Positions 9,206 through 18,900 of a stretch of DNA of 64,000 nucleotides are shown here, one piece after another. The notes under the pieces are model-generated. The model was not told the origin of the DNA. It did no database searches and saw nothing but the letters and a program-made list of their open reading frames with translations. Position 1 is the stretch's first letter, and the number at the start of each line of letters is the position of its first letter. Source of the DNA: Gluconacetobacter tumulicola (GTDB taxonomy: Bacteria; Pseudomonadota; Alphaproteobacteria; Acetobacterales; Acetobacteraceae). The stretch covers positions 114,608 to 178,607 of the forward strand of contig NZ_JABEQL010000007.1 of NCBI RefSeq assembly GCF_014174215.1, written 5' to 3'. The position numbers and the translations under genes were made by a program.

Positions 9206-10446
9206 TCGATGGCCAGGTTCAAGGTTCGCGACGACGCGCCGATATCATGCCCCGTCCGGTCCTGCTGGATATCTCCCGCCTGCTGTCGCGCGCCGGTAGT
9301 GCGGTACCGACGGGGATCGACCGCGTGGAACTGGAATATGCGCTGTATCTCATGCGCTTTCCGTCTTCGCGGGTCATGTTCGTGGCCTGGCATCCGATCG
9401 GGCGGATCGGCGTCCTACCGCGCCGCCTGACGGATTGCTTCCTGCGGATTCTGGCGCGGGCCTGGGCAAGCGGCACGCGGCCGTCGCGCGCCGCATCGCT
9501 GATGGCCGGAATGCTGCTGCAGGCCGCGGCACTCGGGGCGGTCGGCAATACGAAACAGCGCCGGACATATCTTCTTCTTTCGCATCATCACCTGATGCGC
9601 CAGGACGTGATCGAGGCGTTCCTGAAACGTGCGGATGCCGGGATGGCGGTCATGGTCCATGACCTGATCCCGATCGAATATCCCGAATATGCCCGTCCCA
9701 CCGAACCTGACCGCCATCGCCGGCGCATGGATACGGTGGGACGACTGGCGGAGGCCGTGATCGTGCCGTCTCGGCCGGTTGAGGAGTCCCTGCGGACCTA
9801 TCTGGCCCCGCACGGACACTGCCCGCCGGTCAGCGTGGTGCATCACGGGTGCCTCGTCCCCTCCAATGTCCCTGCGTCCGTCGGTAGCCTGGCGCCGGAT
9901 GCGCCCTATTTCGTCATCCTGGGGACGATCGAGCCGCGAAAGAATCACCTGCTGCTGCTGAATCTCTGGCGCCAGATGGCAGCCGAGGGCGGTTCCGCCC
10001 CGCTGCCGCATCTGGTGATCATCGGGCGGCGCGGATGGGAAAATGAAAATATCCTGGACATGATCGAGCGATGCCCGGCTCTGCAGGGGATCGTGCATGA
10101 ATATGCCACCTTGTCCGACAAGGCTGTCGCCGGTCTGGTCCATGGCGCGCGCGCGCTGCTGTTCCCGTCGTTCGCCGAAGGGTTCGGTCTTCCGCTGCTG
10201 GAGGCCCTGGCGATGGGTATCCCGTGCCTGTGCAGCGATCTGCCGGTTTTCCGCGAGATCGCCGGAGACCTGCCCGTCTATCTCGACCCTCTGGATGGGC
10301 CTGGCTGGCGGCGTGCGATCCGGGAATTGAGCGCGGATGACAGCGCGGCGGGCAGGGTCGCCGCACCGTCATTCGCCGACTGGCCGACCCAGGTGGTGGC
10401 CGGACTGACCGCCCTGGCCGTACTCGACGGCAGGGATGGGGGATAG
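9202..10446 (+). CDS. glycosyltransferase family 4
   Basis: Second GT4 enzyme of the locus, 414 residues. Seen: DISRLLSRAGSAVPTGIDRVE near the N-terminus, VMVHDLIPIEYPEY, VIVPSRPVEESL, FVILGTIEPRKNH at the start of the C-terminal domain, and FPSFAEGFGLPLLEALAMG, the donor-binding E-x7-E motif. The ATG at 9202 overlaps the kpsC stop (ATGA), which decides the start; MPRPVLLDIS at 9247 is the alternative. Probably adds a sugar near the reducing end of the capsule or within the repeat unit; specificity unknown. Confidence 0.85.
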   Translation: MIDGQVQGSRRRADIMPRPVLLDISRLLSRAGSAVPTGIDRVELEYALYLMRFPSSRVMFVAWHPIGRIGVLPRRLTDCFLRILARAWASGTRPSRAASLMAGMLLQAAALGAVGNTKQRRTYLLLSHHHLMRQDVIEAFLKRADAGMAVMVHDLIPIEYPEYARPTEPDRHRRRMDTVGRLAEAVIVPSRPVEESLRTYLAPHGHCPPVSVVHHGCLVPSNVPASVGSLAPDAPYFVILGTIEPRKNHLLLLNLWRQMAAEGGSAPLPHLVIIGRRGWENENILDMIERCPALQGIVHEYATLSDKAVAGLVHGARALLFPSFAEGFGLPLLEALAMGIPCLCSDLPVFREIAGDLPVYLDPLDGPGWRRAIRELSADDSAAGRVAAPSFADWPTQVVAGLTALAVLDGRDGG

Positions 10447-10499
10447 CGGGCATGCGCGCCATGGCGCGTTCATGTGACGGATAGGAAGGTGGGGACGGT

Positions 10500-11693
10500 T
10501 TGCTGAGTTTTCTGATGCTGCAGGGGAATGCCACGCCGTTCTTCTCTGAACTGGCGGTGGCGCTCCGGGCTGCCGGTCATCATGTCCGCCGCATCGCCTT
10601 CAATGGCGGGGATGTCGTCTTTTCACACGATGTCACGTGGTTTCGTGGACGGCAGGACGACCTGCCTGGCTTTCTCGAAAAGATCGTCGATGAGGACAGG
10701 CCGGATGCGATCATCCTGTTTGGTGACTGTCGCCCGATTCATCTGGTGGCGACCGACATCGCACGGGCGCGCGGGATCGCCATCTGGGTGTTCGAGGAAG
10801 GATATCTGAGGCCCGGCTGGATCACGCTGGAGCCCCATGGCGTCAACGGATTTTCGGCCCTGCCGCGCGATGCCGCGGCGATCCGCGAACGGGGCAGGCC
10901 GCCATGGCCGCCCATGCGCTACAACCCGCATTCCGATTTCCTGCGGCGCGCTGTCTATGATGTGTCCTACCATGGGCTGCGCGTGGCCATGACGCCGCTG
11001 TTTCCCCACGCGCGCTTTCATGCCGTGGTCAGTCCGTTCGTGGAATATGCGGGCTGGCTGCGGGACTGGGCGGGGCGATTGCTGCGCAAGCCGAAGGAAG
11101 CGACGCTGCCCGACGGGCCGTTCATGCTGGTGCCCATGCAACTGGATGGCGATTACCAGTTGCGGGTCCATTCGCCGTTCCACAGCATGGCCGAGGCGCT
11201 GGAGCGTATCCTGGTCTCCTTCGCCAGGCATGCGCCCGCATCGCTCTCCCTGGTCATCCGCCGGCATCCGCTCGATCCGCGCCTGACTGATTGGGATGGG
11301 CTGATCGGGCGGCACGCGCGCGCGCTGGGCATCGCGCAGCGGGTCTATTTCATGGCCGACGGCCCGCTCGATCCCGTTCTGGATGCCAGCGAGGGGATTG
11401 TGACGGTCAACAGCACGGTCGGGTTGCTGGCGCTGCGGCGCAACAGGCCGGTCAAGATCCTGGGCGAAGCCATCTACGATGTCGAAGGGCTGACGTTCCA
11501 GAAACCCCTGGATCGCTTCTGGCAGGAGGCGAGCAAGCCGGACAGCGAACTGCTCGACGCGTTCTGCCGCATGCTGATTCAGGAAGTACTGGTCGAGGGC
11601 GATTTCTTCACCCCCGAGGGGCGAGCCCTCGCGGTCGAGGGCTCGGTGCGGCGGATCCTGTCGGCCTATTCCGACAGGGCCCGCATGGCCTGA
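10500..11693 (+). CDS. kpsS: capsule polysaccharide anchor Kdo transferase, KpsS family
   Basis: KpsS adds the first Kdo to the phospholipid anchor of group 2 type capsules, and KpsC extends it. 397 residues. The N-terminus FLMLQGNATPFFSELAVALR, then FNGGDVVF, FEEGYLRPGWITLE, LVPMQLDGDYQLR, HSPF, IRRHPLDP and VTVNSTVGLLALRR are the family hallmarks. The start is TTG at 10500 after GGAAGGTGGGG; an ATG five codons later is possible. Its 3' end overlaps the convergent oxoamine synthase by 28 bp. No kpsMTED export genes are in the window. Confidence 0.85.
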   Translation: MLSFLMLQGNATPFFSELAVALRAAGHHVRRIAFNGGDVVFSHDVTWFRGRQDDLPGFLEKIVDEDRPDAIILFGDCRPIHLVATDIARARGIAIWVFEEGYLRPGWITLEPHGVNGFSALPRDAAAIRERGRPPWPPMRYNPHSDFLRRAVYDVSYHGLRVAMTPLFPHARFHAVVSPFVEYAGWLRDWAGRLLRKPKEATLPDGPFMLVPMQLDGDYQLRVHSPFHSMAEALERILVSFARHAPASLSLVIRRHPLDPRLTDWDGLIGRHARALGIAQRVYFMADGPLDPVLDASEGIVTVNSTVGLLALRRNRPVKILGEAIYDVEGLTFQKPLDRFWQEASKPDSELLDAFCRMLIQEVLVEGDFFTPEGRALAVEGSVRRILSAYSDRARMA

Positions 11694-12952
11694 CCGACCA
11701 GGGATACGGTCTGTTCGATCTGCTCGGGCGTGTGCGATGCGCTGACGAAAAAGCGCAGGCGCGCCGCCTTTTCCGGCACTGCCGGGTGAATGATGGGCTG
11801 GACGTTAAGTCCCCGTTCGAACAGGGCCTGCGACAGGCGGCCGGCCAGCAGGGAACTGCCGGTGACCAGCGGCACGATGCCGTAACCCTCGGAGGTACCG
11901 GTATCGAACCCGGCCTCGCAGAACAGGCGCAGCAACTGGGTTGAATTCTCGCGCAGGCGCGCGATGCGCCAGGGCTCCTCGCGAATGATGTCCAGCGCCG
12001 CCATCGAGGCGGCGGCATTGGTCGGCGGCAGCCCGACGGAATAGACGAAGCCGGCGGCAGTACGCTTCAGATAGGTGATGATGTCGGCACGGCCGGCGAT
12101 GTAGCCGCCGCAGGAGATCAGGCTCTTGCTGAGCGTGCCCATCCACAGATCAATCGACTCGGGCGCCACGCCTGCCTCTTCGGCAATGCCATGCCCGCGC
12201 GCGCCGAGCACGCCGGTCGAATGCGCCTCGTCCACCAGCGTCATGCAGTCGAATTCGCGCGCCAGATCGACGAAGGCCGCCAGGTCGGGGATGTCGCCAT
12301 CCATGCTGTAATGGCCTTCAAGGACCAGCAGCGCGCGCTTGTGGGCCCGGCGATGCATCCAGAGCTGCTCGCGCGCCGCCGCGACATCGTTATGGGTAAA
12401 GGCGATGCGCCGCGCGCCCGACAGGATCGCGCCCTGGATCAGGCTGTTATGGGCCAGCGCATCATGGATGATCAGGTCGCCCGGCCGCATCAGCTGCGCC
12501 AGCGTGGTCACGTTGGTGGCGTGGCCCGACACCATCACGACGCAATCTTCGGCGCCATGCCATTCGGCCAGGGCGCGCTCCAGCTCCCGATGGAACGGGC
12601 GTTCGCCCGAGACCATGCGGCTGGCCGAAACCGTTGTGCCGAAGCGATGGAGCGCCTCCTCCACCCGCCCGATCACGCGCGGATCGCCGTTCAGGCCCAG
12701 ATAATCGTAGGACGAGAAATTGATGTATTCGCGCCCGTCGATCAGGGTCGTGGCCGCGGCCAGCCCGTCATGCTGGCGGAAGAACGGATCGGAGACGCCC
12801 AGCGCCGCCGCCCGCTTCGCCATGAACTCCATTTCCTCCACGCCCGGCAGCGACCAGCCGCGCGTGCCGGTCTCGGCCGGCGCGGCGCCCGAGAGGCTGG
12901 CGAGGAGCTTGATGCGCTCGCCCAGCCGCCGGCCGAATTTCGGTCCCGTCAT
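11666..12952 (-). CDS. PLP-dependent alpha-oxoamine synthase (AONS/SPT/KBL family)
   Basis: Catalyses decarboxylative Claisen condensation of an amino acid with an acyl thioester to give a 2-amino ketone. 428 residues, fold type I. Visible: NFSSYDYLGL, TVSASRMVSGERPFHRELE, SGHATNVTTL, IIHDALAHNS, VDEAHSTGVLG (PLP-contacting Asp241 and His243) and GTLSKSLISCGGY with Lys276 as the expected Schiff-base lysine. It starts at 12952 by ATGA overlap with the PKS stop, so it is translated with the PKS. This suggests its acyl donor is the PKS-bound chain, as with Fum8p in fumonisin biosynthesis. Housekeeping BioF, Kbl or Spt roles are less likely in this context. Confidence 0.85.
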   Translation of the reverse strand: MTGPKFGRRLGERIKLLASLSGAAPAETGTRGWSLPGVEEMEFMAKRAAALGVSDPFFRQHDGLAAATTLIDGREYINFSSYDYLGLNGDPRVIGRVEEALHRFGTTVSASRMVSGERPFHRELERALAEWHGAEDCVVMVSGHATNVTTLAQLMRPGDLIIHDALAHNSLIQGAILSGARRIAFTHNDVAAAREQLWMHRRAHKRALLVLEGHYSMDGDIPDLAAFVDLAREFDCMTLVDEAHSTGVLGARGHGIAEEAGVAPESIDLWMGTLSKSLISCGGYIAGRADIITYLKRTAAGFVYSVGLPPTNAAASMAALDIIREEPWRIARLRENSTQLLRLFCEAGFDTGTSEGYGIVPLVTGSSLLAGRLSQALFERGLNVQPIIHPAVPEKAARLRFFVSASHTPEQIEQTVSLVGQAMRALSE

Positions 12953-15900
12953 CGGATGGTTTCTTCTTCGTTCGAAAGAGCAGGCTCGGGGGCCTCTGGT
13001 GCTTCGGCGGCCTCTGGTGCTTCGGCGGCCTCGGCCACGACGTGCCGCTCCTCATCCGACAGGTGACGGGCCATCACGGCCTCGTCCGGCGTGGCGGCGG
13101 GGGCATCCTGTCCCTTGTTGCCCAGCAGGGTGGACACCTGGCGCGCGACGCGCCGGACCGTCATTTCCTGCCAGGCGAAGCCGGGCAGCGACACGCCCAG
13201 CCGGCGTTCCAGCCCCAGCGCCAGTTCGACCGCCGTCAGCGAATCCATCCCCAGTTCGGCCAGCGGCTGGTCCATGGGCAGGGCCTCGCGGTCGGTCTGC
13301 ATGATGCGGGTCAGTTCGCCCAGGATCAGGTCGGCGACGATTTCCTCCCGCCGGTCCTCGCTGGCCGTGGCCAGCAGGCTCATCAGGTCGCCGGTGTCGC
13401 TGTCCTCGTCCCGGCGTCGCGCCACGGCACCGAACAGCGGCTCGCTCAGGATCGGCAGGCTGCCGGTGGCCTGCCAGTCCATTTCGGCCAGGACCGGCCA
13501 GGGATCGGACGAGGCCAGCAGGTCGGGCAGGGCATCCAGCGCGGCCATCGAACGCATCGAGCGCGCACCCAGCCGCCGGTCCAGCGCCTCGCGCGCCGCC
13601 TCGTTGCGTTCCAGGAAGCCGGCATCGGCGATCGGCCCCCAGCGGACGGCGCAGCCGGGCAGGCCCGCATCGCGCCGACGCTGGATCATGGCCTCGACCG
13701 CCGCGTTGGCCGCCACATACGCACCCTGGCCCGGCGCGCCGAGCGTGATGGTGGCGGACGAGAAGACCAGGAACAGCGACAGAGGATCGTCGCGCGTCAG
13801 CGCGTCCAGCGACAGGGCGCCGGCCAGCTTGGCCTGGACCGATGCGGTGACCTGCTCCTCGGAGAGGGTCGCGACCAGCCCGTCCGCCACGGTGACGGCG
13901 GCATGCACGATCCCGCCCAGGGGCGGCATCGTGGCACGGATCTCAGCAACCAGGGCGCCCAGGCGCGCGCGGTCGGTCACGTCGCAGGCACGGACCTCCA
14001 CCGCCTGCGCACCGGCCTCCAGCAGCGTCTCGCGCAGCGCCGCGACGCCCTCGGCCGCCGGCCCACGCCGGCTGACCAGCACCAGGTGGCGGGCCCCACG
14101 GGCGACAAGCCACCGCGCCGCGCGCGCACCGAAACCGCCGATGCCGCCCGTGACCAGCACGGTGCGGTCAGCCGGGACATCCAGCGTCGGCGGCACATGG
14201 ACCGGCCCCATCGTCAGCACGATCTTGCCGACATGGGCCGAGGTCCGCATCAGGGCGAACGCATCGGTCGCGGCAGAGGCCGGGAAGGCGGTATAAGGCA
14301 GCGGCCCGATCGCACCGTCCTCGAGCAGGGCGTGCAGGCGGTCCGTCACGGTCGAGACCAGATCCGGGCGATGCCGCACCAGCGCATCGACGTCGATCGC
14401 GTGATAGCTGACATTCTGCCGCATCGGGCCAATGCCGACCCGCGTATTGGCCAGGAAGTCGCGCTTGCCCAGTTCCAGGAAGCGGCCGAAGGGGCGCACC
14501 AGCTCAAGGCTGCGCTCCATGGCCTCGCCGCTGAGGGCATTGAGCACCACGTCCACACCCTGCCCACCGGTGGCAGCCAGGACATCGGCCCCGAAACGCA
14601 GCGACCGGCTGTCCAGGACGGTTTCGATCCCCAGTTCGCGCAGGGCCGCCCGCTTGGCGGGCGAACCGGCGGTGGCGATGATGCGCGCCCCGACATGGCT
14701 GGCATATTGAATCGCGGCCATGCCGACACCGCCGGCGGCACCGTGGATCAGGATCGTCTCGCCGGCCCGCAGCGCGCCAACGGTCTCCAGCGCATACAGC
14801 ACGGTCAGATAGGTGACGGGAATGGTCGCGCCGGCCGCGAAGGACAACCATTCCGGCAGCGCGAAGACGCTGCGCCGGTCGGTGACCACACGGCTGGCAT
14901 GCGCGGCGGCGGCCAGGGCCATGACGCGGTCGCCGGGGGCCAGGTCGGTGACCTCCGCCCCGACTTCCAGCACGGTGCCCGCGCATTCCATGCCCAGCGT
15001 CGCGCCGGCAAAACCGTCCAGCAGCAATTCGTCGGGCAGCATGCCGATGGCCGACAGCACATCGCGATAATTCAGCCCGCTGGCCTGGACGTCGATCACC
15101 ACGTCACGCGGGCCGGGCTCGATCCGGGGCTCCGGCATCCAGCACAGGCGGTCGAGCGGACCGGGCACGGGCTGGATCAGCCGCACATCCACCGCCGCCG
15201 CCGCCGCGCGCGCCGGCAGGCCCTCGCGCAGGCGGCGGACCAGCCGGCCTTCTTCCGTCCAGCGCACTTCGCGCTCATCGTCCGTGGCGTTGCGCTCCGC
15301 ATCCAGGGCGGCCGTGATCGCAGCCTCCGACAGGGTGGCGGACAGGTCGATCCGGCGACAGCGCAGGGCAGGGAACTCGTTGGCGATCGTCCGGCCCATG
15401 GCGACGCGCGCGGCCTCGTGCGGCGTGGTGGCCGCATCACGAGTCACGACGGCCAGACATTCTCCAGCCTCGGCCGCCGCACGGGCGTCACCGGCCAGGG
15501 CCAGCATCGCACGGGCGGTGAGCGTGGCCTCATCCGCGCCCTCATCATGCGCGGGCGCATGGGACAGGCGAATCGCGGGCGGCGCGGGCACGCTCTCGGC
15601 GTCCGCTTCGGCATCCTCGGCTTCGACCGCGACCGCCGCCAGCACGGCGAGCGGGAAGGGCGCCTGGGCGGGCACGCTTTCGGCCACCGCGCGCAGGCGG
15701 TGCGGCAGGTCGCGCCAGGCGGCAATCGTCAGCAGCGGCTCGGGCGACAGGTCGCGCAACGTGGCCCAGCCCGCATCCTCGGCCGCCTCGGCCACCAGGA
15801 TCAGCCCCCCCGGCGCAAGGCGGTCGGCATGGGCGAGCGTCGTCGCCGGCACCATGCCGTGCAGGCCGGGGGCATAGGCGACCAGCACGTCATACACACC

Positions 15901-18900
15901 CTCGGGCACGGTCTCGGCCATGACGATGCCGGGCAGGTGGGCCAGCACGGTCGGGCGCAACCGGGCCTGTCGCTCGCGATTCGGCTCCAGGATCGTATAG
16001 TCCAGCCGGCCCGGCAGGCTCGCGAGGCGCGGGGCAAGCGCGCGGGTCAGGGCCGCACGGTCGGCATGCAGTTCCAGCACGCGGATCGGCCGGTCCTGCG
16101 GCCAGTCCTGCACATAGGCGGCGATGGTGGTCGCGATCTGCTCGGCCGCCAGTTCCACGCTGCGGCCGGAGAGCAGCTGCCGGAAGGCGATATCGGGGAA
16201 CGAATCGTCGCCGCGCGCCGCATCGGGGGCAGTGCCCGCGCTCTTCCGCTCCTGTAACCAGGCGAGCAGCAGGGCCGCCGGCAACCATTGCGGCAGGTCG
16301 AGGAAAAGGGTCTGCCAAAGACGGGCAAGGTCCGGCGCATCCTCGGTGGCCGGAGCCTTCGAGGCGCGGAGTCCGGCCAGGATCGTATGGGCCAGCAGGC
16401 CGGCATCCTTGTCATCCGCATCGCCAGCCGGCGTCTCCATGGCCGGGCGCAGGGCCAGGAACCGCTCGTCGGACAGCGGGGCCGACGCGACAGGCGCCGG
16501 CAGCCAGATCTCATGGAAGCTGCGTTCGGCGACCGGCACCGGGCGTTCGCCCGGCATGCGGGTGAACCAGCAGCCGGTGGCCGACAGCACGGCGCGGCCG
16601 GTGGCATCCAGCATCACGATATCGGCCTCGGTCTCGCGCGGGCCGGAGGTCGTAACGACCGCCTGGCCGCGTGCGGGCGCGCCGGCGGTCAGGTCCAGCC
16701 GGATGATGCCGAATTTGCGCGGCAGCGGGGCTTCGGTGGACTGGGCATCGGCATGGTTGACGGCCAGCCCGACCAGGGCCTGGAAGGTGCCGTCCAGCGC
16801 CGTCGGGTCCAGGGTCAGGCCGTCGATCGGCGCCTCGCCGGTCAGGGTGGCCTCCACCCGGCCCGTAGCCATGGAGATCCCGCCAACCCGGCGGAAGGCC
16901 GGCCCATAGGCCAGCCCGGCAGCGCGGGCCGTGGCGTAAAGCGCGTCGCCCGTCATGTCGGTATCGGTGGCGGCCGACGGCAGGGCGGCCGGGGCGACCG
17001 GCGACAGCCCGGCGCGGGCGGTGGCATGGCGCGTCCAGACCGCGTGGGACAGCCGGGGACGGCTGTCGATGGTCACGGCGCCGTCCGCCGACAGCCGGAC
17101 CCGGATTTCGCGCAGTTGCGTCTGCTCGATGATGACGGGGCGCAGGATCTGGAAATCGCGCAGTTCCAGCATCTGCGCGTCCGGCCATGTCGCCCGCGCG
17201 GCCGTGAAGGCGAATTCGATCAGGCAGGCCGCGGCCAGGACGATCGTGTCGCCAACCTTGTGGTCGGCCAGCCAGGGCTGCACCGCGCCGTCCAGGTGCG
17301 CGGTCCACTCGCTTGCGTCCGTCTTGCCGTGGTCGCCCAGCAGGGGGTGCGTGCCCTGCTGGTTCCACAGTACCGCCAGGGCTTCCTCGGTGGGTTCGTA
17401 CCAGTGCCGCTCGCGCTGCCACTGCACGCCGGGCAGGCCCCGGACCTGGGTCGGACCGGCGAAATGCGACGCGGACAGGATGTCGCAACCCGCCGCAAAG
17501 CACGCCAGTGCGGTGCGGGGGAACGGATCGGTCGTGATCTTGGCCGGGACCGCCGGCATGACGCGGGTTTGCGCGTCGCCACCCTTCAGGATGTCGCGCA
17601 GATAATGCTGCAGGACCGGACGGGGACCGATCTCGACGAAGACCGTGCCGCCTTCCGCCGCCGCCTGGCGCACCGATTCGGCAAACAGAACCGGCGCGCG
17701 GACATTACGCCACCAGTAATCGGCATCGGGCAGGGTCGTGAAGGACTGGCTGGTCACGGTCGAGATCATCAGCCGGTCCGGCTGACGGGCGGTGATCTCA
17801 CCCAGATCGCGGATCAGCGCGTCGGCGATCCGGTCCATCTGGCTGCTGTGATAGGCATAACCCACCTTAAGGCGGTGGATCAGCAGCGAGGAACCACCCT
17901 TCGCCGCCTCCAGCCGATCGAGCGCTTCGGCCTCGCCGGCCACAGCCAGCGCATTCGGCGCATTGAAGGCCGCGATTTCCAGGGTCGGCGCCGCTTCGGC
18001 CAGCAGACGCCTGGCCTCTTCGACATCGCCATGCAGCGCGGCCATGCCGCCACCGGGTGCCGTTGCCTGATGGCGGCTGCGCAGGGCGACGATACGCGCG
18101 GCTTCGTCCATTTCCAGCATGCCGGCATGGACCCCGGCCGCGATTTCGCCGACGCTGTGGCCGACGACGATATCGGCCTTGAGCCCCTGCCGCTCCAGCC
18201 CGCGCAGAACGCCGATCTGGAAGGCGAACAGCATGGGCTGCGCGATGTCGGCCGGATCGGCCGACCAGTCGCCCGACCGCATCGCCTCCAGAACCGACCA
18301 TCCGAGATGCGGACGCAGGGCGGCATCCGCCTCGCCCACCCCGGCAGCGAAGACAGGGCTGATCTCCAGCAGATCCTGCCCCATGCCCGAGAACTGGCTG
18401 CCATTGCCGGAAAACACGAAGACGGTGCGCGCCTGGGCGAGCGCCTGCCCGGTCACCACATCCGCATGGGCGTGCGTATCGACCCACGCGGCCAGCGCCG
18501 CGCGCATCTCCGCCGCGTCTCCCGCCGGAACGCCCAGGCGATGAGACAGGTGTGTCCGCCGGGTCGCCAGACCGCGCAGCTCGGCATCGGTCCACGTCCG
18601 GGTGGACCAGACGCGCGCAAGGCTGGCCAGGCCGGCTTCGGAGCGGGCGGACAGCAGCAGCGGCACCGCGTCACCCGACGGGGTCGCGACAGGTGGCGCA
18701 ACAGCGGGCTCCGGTGCGCTGGCAAGGATCACATGGGCGTTGGCGCCGCCGAAACCGAAATTGTTGACGCCGGCGATCAGCGGTCCATCCGCGAGAGGCC
18801 GGGCCTCGGTGACGACTTCCAGGTTGAGTTCGGCGAAGGGGATGGCCGGATTCGGGTTCGTGCAATGCAGCGAGGCAGGCAGGCGCCGGTTCTGCAGGGC

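Noticed and set aside
12991..13030. Possible CRISPR-like repeats
   Set aside because: Only two 18-bp copies without spacers, inside the PKS coding sequence; no cas genes in the window.
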